64,000 nt of DNA from contig JAEUUJ010000049.1 of assembly GCA_016786495.1 (NCBI GenBank), positions 1 to 64,000 on the forward strand, given 5' to 3'. This document shows positions 27,418-36,531 of the stretch, piece after piece. The notes below the pieces were generated by a model. It had not been told where the DNA came from, did no database searches, and saw only the letters and a program-made list of their open reading frames with translations. Every line of letters begins with the position of its first letter. Position 1 is the stretch's first letter. Both the position numbers and the translations under genes were made by a program. The DNA comes from Cyclobacteriaceae bacterium. Its GTDB lineage: Bacteria > Bacteroidota > Bacteroidia > Cytophagales > Cyclobacteriaceae.

Positions 27418-28257
27418 ATGAAGAAAGTTATGAACGTGTTATTAGCGTCCATTTTATGTACCAACATGGGAATTGCGCAAAAAGAAACGATAGAGATCCC
27501 CTTTTTCATGGATCGAAATCTGATTTTGATTAAGGCAAAAATCAATGATAAAGAGTATAGTTTTATTTATGATACCGGAACAACCGGGTTGGTCTTGAGT
27601 GAAACGCTTGTCGAAGACCAGAAGCTTAAGGTGACCGGAACAACAACCCTTCAAAGCCCTAATAGTGATCAGCCAGACAAAGTAAGTACAGTAATGGTTC
27701 CCAAGCTGAATCTCAACGGATTTGAAATCAAAAATCTGGATGGTGTAGCCGTGCCACCACAACAAATTTTTTCGCCGAATGCTTCCGGCATCATCGGCCT
27801 CAGCGCTTTCAAGGGAAACCTCGTAACGATTGATTTTAAAAAGTCAAAATTGATTGTAATGAATGGTGCATTAGATAAGAACGACAAAGCCGTAATAAAA
27901 GTGGACTTATCCCGCGCACCGGAAGCTTCCGTCAACGTTAATGGAGAGGAAATGCTGGCGGTCTTTGATTGTGGAGGCCCAACGGAGATTTCTTTTCCTA
28001 TGGAATGGAAATCAAAGTTGAAATTAAAATCCGAACCGATTCTATTTGCGAAGGCAAGAACACCCGGTGGCGAAGTAGAGGTGTATAAAAGTCAATTGGA
28101 TGGAACGATTTCATTTGGATCAATTGAATTTAAGGATCCAAACATAACCTTGGTTACAGGTGGATTTGACGCCATCAATTTTGGAAGTCCTTTCTTTCAA
28201 AAGTATACAGCTACCATTGATATGACCAATCAGTTGATGCGTTTCGATGCGCGTTAA
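27418..28257 (+). CDS. Exported two-lobed retropepsin-like aspartic protease
   Basis: A short signal peptide (NVLLASILCTNMGIAQ) leads 279 residues with two pepsin-like halves. The first has the catalytic motif FIYDTGTTGLVL with Asp52, followed by the hydrophobic ASGIIGLSAF block. The second half repeats the pattern as AVFDCGGPTEI with Asp184, then FGSPFFQKY. In the second motif Cys185 replaces the usual Ser/Thr, so the second lobe may be weakened. Relatives are bacterial aspartyl proteases of unknown substrate in the periplasm. It is 20 bases after marR and probably in the same operon. Confidence 0.75.
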   Translation: MKKVMNVLLASILCTNMGIAQKETIEIPFFMDRNLILIKAKINDKEYSFIYDTGTTGLVLSETLVEDQKLKVTGTTTLQSPNSDQPDKVSTVMVPKLNLNGFEIKNLDGVAVPPQQIFSPNASGIIGLSAFKGNLVTIDFKKSKLIVMNGALDKNDKAVIKVDLSRAPEASVNVNGEEMLAVFDCGGPTEISFPMEWKSKLKLKSEPILFAKARTPGGEVEVYKSQLDGTISFGSIEFKDPNITLVTGGFDAINFGSPFFQKYTATIDMTNQLMRFDAR

Positions 28258-28371
28258 TGGTCGCATCAATCGGCAACAACACCGCCACGTTAACCTATTC
28301 CTGTTTTTTTGGCCATTCAAAATCCAATCGACAAAAATCTTCATTCAATAAATAACTATAATTTAAAATTT

Positions 28372-28839
28372 ATGAAAAAAGTAGTAATCATTGTTGCGTT
28401 TAGTATCTTCGTTATATTCACGGTTCAGGCACAAGACAAGAAAACAGTTATCGAAAACCGGTGTAAAGAAATAATTCGTGTAATTTGCCTTAACGAAAAA
28501 GACCAATGGAGAAAATTTATAAAGGAGAATTGCACGGAGACGTGGATTAATAAAAAAATGCGTGCTCAGATTCAGGGTGGGCCAGATGGAAGTGCTCAAA
28601 CCGCCACCAACGATGAACTGGCGAACCTGGAAGCCAAAGTGCAGCTCTTTCAGCGTCTGCACGATGATATGGGAAAAGGCACGATATCAAACCTTAAAGT
28701 TGATGGCGACAATGCGGAGGTACAGGTGAAAGGAGAAACGGGGCTCGACTTAACACTTGGCTTAAAATTTATACCCAATGCGCCTTACCTCATCGATGGA
28801 CTTTCGGTACAAGCGATGATGGGCGGACCGAGAAATTAG
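28372..28839 (+). CDS. Small exported protein, function unknown
   Basis: The ATG at 28372 opens a signal peptide (KKVVIIVAFSIFVIFTVQAQ). An earlier in-frame TTG would add 21 residues without signal character. The mature part of about 135 residues is helical at first (ENRCKEIIRVICLNEKDQWRKF), then strand-rich (ISNLKVDGDNAEVQVKGETG), which resembles the DUF4878/NTF2-like exported folds, but no family is certain. It follows the protease gene by 114 bases and shares its AT-rich composition. Confidence 0.65.
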   Translation: MKKVVIIVAFSIFVIFTVQAQDKKTVIENRCKEIIRVICLNEKDQWRKFIKENCTETWINKKMRAQIQGGPDGSAQTATNDELANLEAKVQLFQRLHDDMGKGTISNLKVDGDNAEVQVKGETGLDLTLGLKFIPNAPYLIDGLSVQAMMGGPRN

Positions 28840-28868
28840 AAAGCTTGAGGAAACCTATTTACTAAGAT

Positions 28869-29654
28869 ATGCGTCACGTGCTTATGTTACTGGCAGTCTT
28901 TATTCTGTCGCTCACTTGTTATTCACAAGATCAGAAGGAGTTTAAAGAAGAAAAATTTGTGTCTTCCTCAGGACTGAGTCTCCCCTATCGAATACTGTTC
29001 CCGGAGAACTACGACAAGACAAAAAAATATCCGGTTGTGTTATTTCTGCATGGTGCAGGCGAACGCGGTGAAAACAATGAAAGTCAGCTCGTTCACGGAT
29101 CAAAACTTTTCCTCGATCCGGCAAACCGGAAGGCTTATCCGGCTATCGTAATCTTTCCGCAATGCCCGACTGAGGGATACTGGGGAAGTGTTTCGGTCGA
29201 CCGCAATACCCTCCCGCTGACGCTTGGATTCGATTACTCGAAACCTATTACGCCCGCGCTGCAAGCCGCCATCGAACTGTTACAAAAAGTAAGCTCCGAA
29301 GAAGGTGTTGACAAAAAACGGGTTTATGTGGCCGGACTTTCGATGGGCGGAATGGGCACGTTCGAGGCTGTTTATCGTTTCCCGAAACTTTTTGCCGCAG
29401 CGGTTCCGATTTGTGGCGGGGCAGATGTAAAGGCTTATGATAAACGCGTGAGCAAGGTTCCGTTCCGGGTGTTTCACGGTGCGAAAGACGATGTAGTAGA
29501 ACCAACATACTCGCGTGAAATAGTCGCGAAGCTAAAGGCGTTAAACGTTTCGGTGGAGTACAAAGAGTATCCCGACGCCAATCACAACAGTTGGGACAGC
29601 GCGTTTGCTGAATCTGACTTTTTAAGCTGGATGTTTTCGAAACGCAAGAAGTAG
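28869..29654 (+). CDS. Exported alpha/beta hydrolase (esterase/phospholipase type)
   Basis: A signal peptide (RHVLMLLAVFILSLTCYSQ) is followed by a peptidase/esterase fold. The oxyanion strand FLHGAGERGENN, the nucleophile elbow GLSMGGMG with Ser148, the acid in HGAKDDVVEP and His in DANHNSWD complete a triad. At 261 residues it matches the phospholipase/carboxylesterase-like proteins often linked to polysaccharide or acetyl-ester degradation. It begins 29 bases after the previous gene, and its stop is only six bases from the convergent kinase stop. Confidence 0.88.
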   Translation: MRHVLMLLAVFILSLTCYSQDQKEFKEEKFVSSSGLSLPYRILFPENYDKTKKYPVVLFLHGAGERGENNESQLVHGSKLFLDPANRKAYPAIVIFPQCPTEGYWGSVSVDRNTLPLTLGFDYSKPITPALQAAIELLQKVSSEEGVDKKRVYVAGLSMGGMGTFEAVYRFPKLFAAAVPICGGADVKAYDKRVSKVPFRVFHGAKDDVVEPTYSREIVAKLKALNVSVEYKEYPDANHNSWDSAFAESDFLSWMFSKRKK

Positions 29655-29660
29655 CCCGCG

Positions 29661-30854
29661 CTATTCGGGATGATACTGATTCAGGCTGAAATAAAACCTT
29701 GATCCTTCACCCGGTTTACTTTCAACCCACATCCGGCCGCCATTCTTTTCGACAAATTCGTGGCTTACGAGTAAACCGAAACCGGATCCGCGTTCACCAT
29801 TTGTTCCCTTGGTGCTGCCCCGTTTATCCCAGTTGAACATCTTACTCACCTGGTTTTCATCCATACCAACACCGGTATCGGCAATGCAAATTTCAGCCAT
29901 CGTATTTACTTCGCGGCTGGAGATTGTTATCCGGCCATGGTCGGTGAACTTGTTGGCGTTCATGAGCAGATTGCGAAGCACCGTGCGAATCATGTGCTCA
30001 TCGGCCAGCACCTGACAGGTACTGTCGACACGATTCTCAACCACATTATTTTTACGATCAAATTGTTGCTGATTATTCTCTGCAATCTGATCGACAATAT
30101 GTCTCATCGAAATGAGTTTCCGTTTAATGCCGTTGTGCTCAAATTGCGAGGTGGCCCACTCCAGCAGGTTTGTCAGCAGTGCATTTGCAGCCGTAAAACC
30201 TTGCCTGACTTCCGGAAGTTTAGCTTTAAATTCTTCGGGCGGCAGATTGTACTTTTCCGACAATTCAAGCAGTCCGTAAAGCGAAGTAAGCGGACTGCGC
30301 AAATCATGTCCGATAACCGACAGGAGTTTGCGGTGCGTGTCGTTCAACCGTTCAAGTTCAAAAATTTTCTTTCGCAGCTCCATCTGTTTGATCACCTGCT
30401 TCGAAAGTACTTGCAGCGCGAACAATTGGTGTGGCAATAATTTTTTTGGTTTAGTATCGATTACACACAGCGTGCCGATATTATGGCCATCCGGTGTAAC
30501 CAGGGGCATGCCCGCATAAAACCGGATGTCTGGCTTGCCGGTAACGAGCGGATTATCATGAAAACGATCGTCTTTGGTAGCATCCGGAACAATCATCACC
30601 GAGTCCTGGTTGATCACATGCGAACAAAAAGCATAATCGCGGTGCGTCTCAGAATTATCCAGACCAACTTTTGCTTTGAACCATTGGCGGGCTTCGTCGA
30701 TGAGCGTGACGGTTGATATCGAAGTTTCGCAAATGAGAGAAGCGAGTTCTGCGATTTCATCAAAATCCCGTTCGGCAGGCGTGTCAAGAATATGATATTC
30801 ATGCAGCGCATCTAACCGCTCCCGCTCGTTCGCGGGTTTCGAGGGTATTTCCAT
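29661..30854 (-). CDS. GAF-domain sensor histidine kinase
   Basis: This soluble kinase of 397 residues has a GAF domain at about residues 25-160 (ICETSISTVTLIDEARQWFKA ... FYAGMPLVTPDGHNIGTLCVID, read as separate blocks), then a HisKA helix with phospho-acceptor His183 (IGHDLRSPLTSL). The HATPase_c domain shows the N box (LRNLLMNANKF), G1 (IADTGVGMD) and G2 (GSGFGLLVSHEFV). No membrane segment is seen, so it senses a cytosolic signal. No response regulator is adjacent. Confidence 0.92.
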   Translation of the reverse strand: MEIPSKPANERERLDALHEYHILDTPAERDFDEIAELASLICETSISTVTLIDEARQWFKAKVGLDNSETHRDYAFCSHVINQDSVMIVPDATKDDRFHDNPLVTGKPDIRFYAGMPLVTPDGHNIGTLCVIDTKPKKLLPHQLFALQVLSKQVIKQMELRKKIFELERLNDTHRKLLSVIGHDLRSPLTSLYGLLELSEKYNLPPEEFKAKLPEVRQGFTAANALLTNLLEWATSQFEHNGIKRKLISMRHIVDQIAENNQQQFDRKNNVVENRVDSTCQVLADEHMIRTVLRNLLMNANKFTDHGRITISSREVNTMAEICIADTGVGMDENQVSKMFNWDKRGSTKGTNGERGSGFGLLVSHEFVEKNGGRMWVESKPGEGSRFYFSLNQYHPE

Positions 30855-30977
30855 AATTTATTTGCAAGGGTCTTTCAAGTAAAGCAGGCAAACCCGGAAA
30901 CACAAGGATAGTTCCACCAGCCGCCATCGATGATGGATTAAATGCAAAAAACACTGTTAAAAAAGGTCAATCCATAG

Positions 30978-30985
30978 TACTTTTG
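30978..30985 (+). promoter_or_regulatory. -7 box before purL
   Basis: TACTTTTG is an exact TAnnTTTG match ending 26 bases before the purL ATG; no strong -33 box is seen. The predicted leader is about 20 bases. Confidence 0.4.
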
Positions 30986-31011
30986 TGCCTTCTTTTAAGC
31001 CACTTCCTTTC

Positions 31012-34000
31012 ATGATCCTTTTTTTCCGTTCAAATTCCAACATCGTTTACGGGGTTGGAACGCAACACCCTTTACAATCGGCTGATATTCAAAAACTTGT
31101 GTGGCTTCTGGGGGGCGCTCAACCGCTGACGGAAAACACCGTTACCGGATCGTTTATCGGGCCAAGAAAGGAGATGGTTTCACCCTGGAGTACGAATGCC
31201 GTGGAGATCACCCAAACGATGGGCATTTCCGGCATTTTCCGAATGGAAGAATTTTTCGAAGTGACCAGTGGTAATGCCTCGTTCGACCGGATGCTTCAAT
31301 TCCGGTACACCGGATTAGACCAGGATCTTTACACCATTGTACATACACCCGAACCGATCATCGAAATCAATGACATCGGAGCATACAATCAACGGGAAGG
31401 CCTTGCATTGAGTCAGGAAGAAGTTGACTACCTGAACGGTGTCAGCAAGCAACTCGGCCGCAAACTTACCGACAGTGAAGTGTTCGGTTTCTCACAGGTT
31501 AACAGCGAACACTGCCGCCACAAAATCTTCAACGGCACATTCGTGATCGATGGGAAGGAAAAAGAATCAACTCTTTTTCAGCTCATCAAAAAAACATCGA
31601 AAGAAAATCCGAACTACATCGTATCGGCTTACAAAGACAACGTAGCGTTTATCAAGGGCCCGCGCGTAGAGCAGTTCGCTCCTACCCGACAGGATATTCC
31701 GGACTGGTTTAAGATCGAAGACTTTGATTCCGTTATTTCATTAAAGGCCGAGACCCATAATTTCCCAACTACGGTTGAACCATTCAACGGTGCAGCTACC
31801 GGTGGCGGTGGTGAAATCCGCGACCGCCTCGCAGGAGGAAAAGGTTCTATCCCGTTATCGGGAACAGCCGTATACATCACATCGTATCCCCGGCTCGAAG
31901 GCGGCCGTCCCTGGGAGAAGAAATTTGCCGAACGCAAATGGCTCTATCAGACTCCTGCTGAAATCCTGATCAAAGCTTCCGATGGCGCCAGCGACTTCGG
32001 AAACAAGTTTGGTCAGCCATTGATTGGCGGAAGTGTGTTAACCTTCGAACATTTTGAAGGCGGCAAAAAGCTCGGCTTCGATAAAGTAATCATGCTGGCC
32101 GGTGGCGTTGGGTATGGAAAAGAAAAAGACAGCAAGAAAGAACACCTGAAGGCCGGAGATAAAATTGTGTTGATGGGTGGCGACAACTACCGCATCGGGA
32201 TGGGCGGTGCGGCCGTTTCATCCGTAACAACCGGTGAGTTTGCGAACGCACTGGAATTAAATGCGGTACAGCGTTCAAACCCTGAAATGCAGAAGCGCGT
32301 GGCAAATGCCATCCGTGCGATGGTTGAATCCTCTGAAAATCCAATCGTGTCGATTCACGATCATGGCGCAGGCGGACACCTAAACTGCTTCTCCGAGTTA
32401 TTGGAAGAAACCGGAGGCGTAATCGAGATTGATAAACTTCCGATTGGCGACTCCACCCTTTCCGACAAAGAGATCATCAGTAACGAATCGCAGGAGCGCA
32501 TGGGTATTGCGATTAATCCTGAACACATCGATATGCTGAAACGTGTTTCCGAACGCGAGCGCGCACCGATGTATGTGGTTGGAACTGCCACAGGAGATGG
32601 CACGTTTAAGTTTGTCGACAACGTTAAGAAGACAAAACCGGTCGACCTGAAAATCAGCAACCTGTTTGGTTCATCTCCCAAAACGATTCTCCAAGACAAA
32701 ACCATCCCGAATACATTTGAAGACGTTCGGTATGATGCCGGCAGGTTCCAGGAATATCTCGAACAGCTTTTGCAACTGGAAGCAGTTGCGTGCAAAGACT
32801 GGTTAACCAATAAAGTTGATCGTTGCGTAACGGGACGTGTGGCTACGCAGCAAACCTGTGGACCGATTCAGCTTCCGCTGAACAACGTTTCGGTGATGGC
32901 CCTTGATTTCATCAGCAACAAAGGAATTGCAACGGGCATCGGGCATGCACCGGGCGCTGCACTCGTCAATCCGGCAGCAGGAAGTAAACTGGCCATCGCA
33001 GAGGCATTGCTGAACATCATCTGGGCTCCGTTAACCCACGGCCTGAAAGGTGTTTCGCTGAGTGCGAACTGGATGTGGCCAACAAAAACAGCCGGTGAAA
33101 ATTCACGTCTGTACTCCGCAGTGGAAGCGGTCAGCGATTTTGCATGCAAACTCGGCATCAACGTTCCCACCGGAAAAGATTCGCTGTCGATGACGCAAAA
33201 GTATCCCAATGGCGAGACGGTCGATTCTCCGGGAACGGTAATCATTTCCGCTGTAGCGGAATGCAGCGACATTCGCAAAACCGTTTCACCTGACATCAAA
33301 GCGGTTGACGGATCATCACTTTTGTACATCAATTTCTCAAACGACAGCTATAAACTTGGCGGAAGCAGCTTTGCGCAGATTGTCAATCAACTGGGAAACG
33401 ATGCGCCAACCATTACAGACGAAACATATTTTGTAAAAGCCTTTATAGCCGTTCAGAACCTGATCCAAACCGACAAGATTTTATCCGGGCACGATGTGTC
33501 ATCCGGCGGACTGATCACCACCTTGCTCGAAATGTGTTTCCCTGTTCCAAACATTGGATTGAACGTGAACCTGAGCGAGCTTAATTCCGACATCACAAAA
33601 GTGCTGTTCAGCGAAAATGCTGCGATTGTTATCCAGGTGAGCGATGCATCAGCTATTCAAGATGCTTTACAAAAGCAAGGCGTTAAGTCGGTCGTGATCG
33701 GCAACGTTACCCGCGAAAGAAAACTCACATTCGAAAACAGTAGTCTGAAATCGCTGGAAATAGATACACTTCGCGACAAGTGGTTTCACACATCGTACCT
33801 GCTCGATAAAATTCAGCGGCCGAAAGGACACGCAGAAAAACGCAGGGATAACATATTCAAACAGGTATTGACGTATACCTTCCCGCAAAAGTTTGATGGC
33901 AAGCTGTCGACTCACGGGCTTGATCCAAAACGCAGAACTCCTACCGGAATCAAAGCTGCGATCATCCGCGAGAAGGGCGTAAACAGCGATCGCGAAATGG

Positions 34001-34695
34001 CTTACGCACTGTACGTGGCAGGCTTCGATGTAAAAGATGTTCACATGACTGACCTCATGACGGGTCGTGAAGATTTGAGTGAAGTGAACCTGATTGTTTT
34101 TGTAGGAGGTTTCTCCAACTCAGACGTGTTGGGTTCAGCAAAAGGTTGGGCAGGTGCTTTCCTTTACAACCCAAAGGCAAAGGCTGCACTTGAGAATTTC
34201 TACAAGCGCACTGACACGCTGAGCCTTGGCGTTTGCAACGGCTGTCAACTGATGATGGAAATGGGATTGCTCTATCCGGAATGGAAAGAAAAGATGCACC
34301 ATAACGGATCAGGCAAATTTGAATGTTCGTTTGTCAACCTCACCATTCCGAAAAACAATTCCGTGATGCTGAAAAGTTATGAAGGAGCGCAAATCGGTGT
34401 GTGGATGGCGCACGGAGAAGGGCAGTTTGTTTTGCCTGCCGACAAATCGAAATACACAGTAGCCGCTAACTACACCTTTGCGGAATATCCGGGTAACCCG
34501 AACGATTCAAACTTTGCGGTAGCCGCACTTTGTTCGAAAGATGGTCGTCATCTTGCGATCATGCCGCACATCGAGCGGTCGTTGTTTCCGTGGAATTGGC
34601 CCCACTACCCTGCCAATCGTAAAAATGATGAGGTCGGCCCGTGGTTCGAAGCGTTTGCGAATGCACGCGACTGGATTAAGTCAGTAAAAGCGTAA
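31012..34695 (+). CDS. purL: Phosphoribosylformylglycinamidine synthase, single-chain
   Basis: The large form (1227 residues) performs the fourth step of purine synthesis, amidating FGAR with glutamine. In order: an N-terminal PurS-like domain, the linker with SQVNSEHCRHKIFNG, the first AIRS half with the ATP-binding AETHNFPTTVEPFNGAATGGGGEIRD region, the second AIRS half and a C-terminal glutaminase. The last has the nucleophile Cys in LGVCNGCQLM and the His-Glu pair in MPHIERS. The ATG at 31012 begins the family N-terminus; an upstream GTG would start inside the -7 box. Confidence 0.97.
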   Translation: MILFFRSNSNIVYGVGTQHPLQSADIQKLVWLLGGAQPLTENTVTGSFIGPRKEMVSPWSTNAVEITQTMGISGIFRMEEFFEVTSGNASFDRMLQFRYTGLDQDLYTIVHTPEPIIEINDIGAYNQREGLALSQEEVDYLNGVSKQLGRKLTDSEVFGFSQVNSEHCRHKIFNGTFVIDGKEKESTLFQLIKKTSKENPNYIVSAYKDNVAFIKGPRVEQFAPTRQDIPDWFKIEDFDSVISLKAETHNFPTTVEPFNGAATGGGGEIRDRLAGGKGSIPLSGTAVYITSYPRLEGGRPWEKKFAERKWLYQTPAEILIKASDGASDFGNKFGQPLIGGSVLTFEHFEGGKKLGFDKVIMLAGGVGYGKEKDSKKEHLKAGDKIVLMGGDNYRIGMGGAAVSSVTTGEFANALELNAVQRSNPEMQKRVANAIRAMVESSENPIVSIHDHGAGGHLNCFSELLEETGGVIEIDKLPIGDSTLSDKEIISNESQERMGIAINPEHIDMLKRVSERERAPMYVVGTATGDGTFKFVDNVKKTKPVDLKISNLFGSSPKTILQDKTIPNTFEDVRYDAGRFQEYLEQLLQLEAVACKDWLTNKVDRCVTGRVATQQTCGPIQLPLNNVSVMALDFISNKGIATGIGHAPGAALVNPAAGSKLAIAEALLNIIWAPLTHGLKGVSLSANWMWPTKTAGENSRLYSAVEAVSDFACKLGINVPTGKDSLSMTQKYPNGETVDSPGTVIISAVAECSDIRKTVSPDIKAVDGSSLLYINFSNDSYKLGGSSFAQIVNQLGNDAPTITDETYFVKAFIAVQNLIQTDKILSGHDVSSGGLITTLLEMCFPVPNIGLNVNLSELNSDITKVLFSENAAIVIQVSDASAIQDALQKQGVKSVVIGNVTRERKLTFENSSLKSLEIDTLRDKWFHTSYLLDKIQRPKGHAEKRRDNIFKQVLTYTFPQKFDGKLSTHGLDPKRRTPTGIKAAIIREKGVNSDREMAYALYVAGFDVKDVHMTDLMTGREDLSEVNLIVFVGGFSNSDVLGSAKGWAGAFLYNPKAKAALENFYKRTDTLSLGVCNGCQLMMEMGLLYPEWKEKMHHNGSGKFECSFVNLTIPKNNSVMLKSYEGAQIGVWMAHGEGQFVLPADKSKYTVAANYTFAEYPGNPNDSNFAVAALCSKDGRHLAIMPHIERSLFPWNWPHYPANRKNDEVGPWFEAFANARDWIKSVKA

Positions 34696-34776
34696 GACGC
34701 AAAACCTGTTGTGTAAAAACCGCAAGTATCGGGTGGCTAAGGTCGCCTGCCATGACTACTTTGCTGTCGCATAGCG

Positions 34777-35040
34777 ATGATCAGGCACAGTGATTTAACG
34801 AACCGGGAGGTCAGAAAAATGATCCGGCACAAAAACATTACCCATGCCGGAAATGTTAAACTGAAGATAGTCGGGACATTGCGTTGTACTTCGGGCAGTC
34901 GAATGAAAAAAGTTAACCGCGTTTTCTTTTCTTCCCTTCACGAAGCACGCTCGCACAGGTTCCGGCCGTGTGGCCATTGCATGCGTGACGCATATCAACT
35001 CTGGAAAAATGAATTTATTCAGCAACGACAGCACCGTTAA
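34777..35040 (+). CDS. Stand-alone Ada-type metal-binding protein
   Basis: This 87-residue protein matches the N-terminal zinc domain of the Ada methylation-repair protein: HAGNVKLKIVGTLRCTSGSRMKK, then NRVFFSSLHEARSHRFRPCGHC and YQLWK. Three of Ada's four zinc cysteines are in place (Cys37, Cys65, Cys68); the position equivalent to the fourth is Ser41. Ada uses Cys38 to take methyl groups from phosphotriesters, so Cys37 could be an acceptor, but this is not shown. Its last 32 bases overlap the alkB-like gene in another frame. The ATG at 34777 is the only good start. Confidence 0.8.
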   Translation: MIRHSDLTNREVRKMIRHKNITHAGNVKLKIVGTLRCTSGSRMKKVNRVFFSSLHEARSHRFRPCGHCMRDAYQLWKNEFIQQRQHR

Positions 35041-35626
35041 CCTGCTTCCGTTCGATGGAATTGTTCGATACTTCGGACGGGTATTTTCTCCGGCCGATTC
35101 GAATGCATACTTCGATATTCTCTGGAATACCATTGAATGGCGAAATGATGAAGCCAACATGTTCGGCCGGCACATCATCACGAAGCGCAAGGTGGCGTGG
35201 TACGGTGACGCGGGATATCACTATACCTATTCTAACGCAACCAAACTGGCATTACCCTGGACGAGGGAATTAGTCCATCTCAAACAAGTTTGTGAGCAAA
35301 AAACAGGTGCCACCTATAATTCCTGCCTCCTCAATTTATACCACGATGGCAGTGAGGGTATGGCCTGGCACAGCGATGACGAGAAAATGCTTGCGAAAGA
35401 CTCAAGTATCGCATCGGTGACGTTTGGCGCAGAACGCAAATTCGCTTTCCGGCATAAGACAGAAGATCAGAAGGTTGAACTGATTCTCGAACACGGCAGC
35501 TTGCTTGAAATGGCCGGAACAACGCAGTCGCGCTGGCTGCACCGCCTGCCGCCTACTAAAAAAGTTACCCGGCCGCGCATCAACCTCACCTTCAGGAAAA
35601 TGGATATTCAGCAAAGCTTGCGCTGA
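35009..35626 (+). CDS. alkB: AlkB-like 2OG-Fe(II) DNA dioxygenase
   Basis: The 205-residue enzyme oxidatively removes alkyl groups from bases (1-methyladenine, 3-methylcytosine) using 2-oxoglutarate and iron. The iron ligands are His121-x-Asp123 (MAWHSDDEK) and His178 (RWLHRLPP). The 2OG-binding Arg pair is in RPRINLTFR. It resembles the short ALKBH2/3-type proteins. The ATG at 35009 gives the family N-terminus, and it overlaps the end of the Ada-type gene by 32 bases, so the two are probably co-translated. A second start could extend it slightly, without support. Confidence 0.9.
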   Translation: MNLFSNDSTVNLLPFDGIVRYFGRVFSPADSNAYFDILWNTIEWRNDEANMFGRHIITKRKVAWYGDAGYHYTYSNATKLALPWTRELVHLKQVCEQKTGATYNSCLLNLYHDGSEGMAWHSDDEKMLAKDSSIASVTFGAERKFAFRHKTEDQKVELILEHGSLLEMAGTTQSRWLHRLPPTKKVTRPRINLTFRKMDIQQSLR

Positions 35627-35697
35627 ACCTACCCGCCTCAGGAATTGTTGACAAGCAATAATTCTAATCCCTATTCGTCTATTCAATCAAAAAACTC

Positions 35698-36462
35698 ATG
35701 ACCACTTCAAAAATAGCATTCGTGACAGGCGGCAGCCGCGGACTCGGAGAAAACATGGCCATCGCCCTCGCAAAAAAAGGACACGACATCATCATCACGT
35801 ATAATTCACAAAAAGAAAAAGCTGATGCAGTTGTGAAACTAATTGCGTCCACGGGAAGAAAAGCGGCAGCGCTGCAGTTCGATGCTTCAAAACCAGGAGC
35901 CGTTAGTCAGTTGATCACCGACTTAAAAGAAACGTTGCGCAAAACCTGGAACCGCGACACGTTTGATTTCCTGATCAACAATGCCGGTATCGGAGCAACA
36001 ATTCCTTTTGAAAAATCAACCGAGCAGGACTTCGATAACTTTATGAACATTCACTTCAAAAGTGTTTACTTTTTATCGCAACAGGCTTTGCCGCTGATGA
36101 ACGATGGGGGCCGAATCGTAAACGTATCCAGCGGTACAACACGGTTTGTCAATCCCGGTTATTCGATTTATGCGTCCATGAAAGGAGCCGTTGAGGTCCT
36201 CACCCGATACATTGCCAAAGAAATCGGTTCCCGGAAAATAACGGTAAACGTGGTTGCACCCGGACCGGTGGAAACCGACTTCAACAATGCTGCGGTTCGC
36301 AACGCGCCTGCGGAACGAAAAAATATGCTTGCGGCCAATACTGCGCTGGGGCGGATCGGTCAGCCCGATGACATTGGTGGCGTTATTGCATTTCTCTGTT
36401 CCGAAGAGGCCGGCTGGATTAACGGGCAACGGATAGAAGCCTCGGGAGGAATTAATCTTTAA
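35698..36462 (+). CDS. Short-chain dehydrogenase/reductase
   Basis: This 254-residue Rossmann-fold oxidoreductase has the NAD(P)-binding motif TGGSRGLG at residues 10-17, the NNAG motif near 94-97, catalytic Ser144/145 and Tyr158-x3-Lys162 (YASMK), and the PG..ETDF lid. The classical SDR fold is certain; the substrate is not. The basic residue after TGGS suggests NADPH preference. It is the only gene between alkB and the terminator at 36473. Confidence 0.9.
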   Translation: MTTSKIAFVTGGSRGLGENMAIALAKKGHDIIITYNSQKEKADAVVKLIASTGRKAAALQFDASKPGAVSQLITDLKETLRKTWNRDTFDFLINNAGIGATIPFEKSTEQDFDNFMNIHFKSVYFLSQQALPLMNDGGRIVNVSSGTTRFVNPGYSIYASMKGAVEVLTRYIAKEIGSRKITVNVVAPGPVETDFNNAAVRNAPAERKNMLAANTALGRIGQPDDIGGVIAFLCSEEAGWINGQRIEASGGINL

Positions 36463-36472
36463 ACTTTTCAGG

Positions 36473-36497
36473 AGCCTGCTCATGCAGGCTTTTTTTA
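36473..36497 (+). terminator. Intrinsic terminator after the SDR gene
   Basis: AGCCTGC (36473-36479) pairs perfectly with GCAGGCT (36484-36490) around TCAT and runs into a T tract. Confidence 0.9.
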
Positions 36498-36531
36498 TTT
36501 TCGGTATTTTTCGAATTCAAATTCCCCGACT

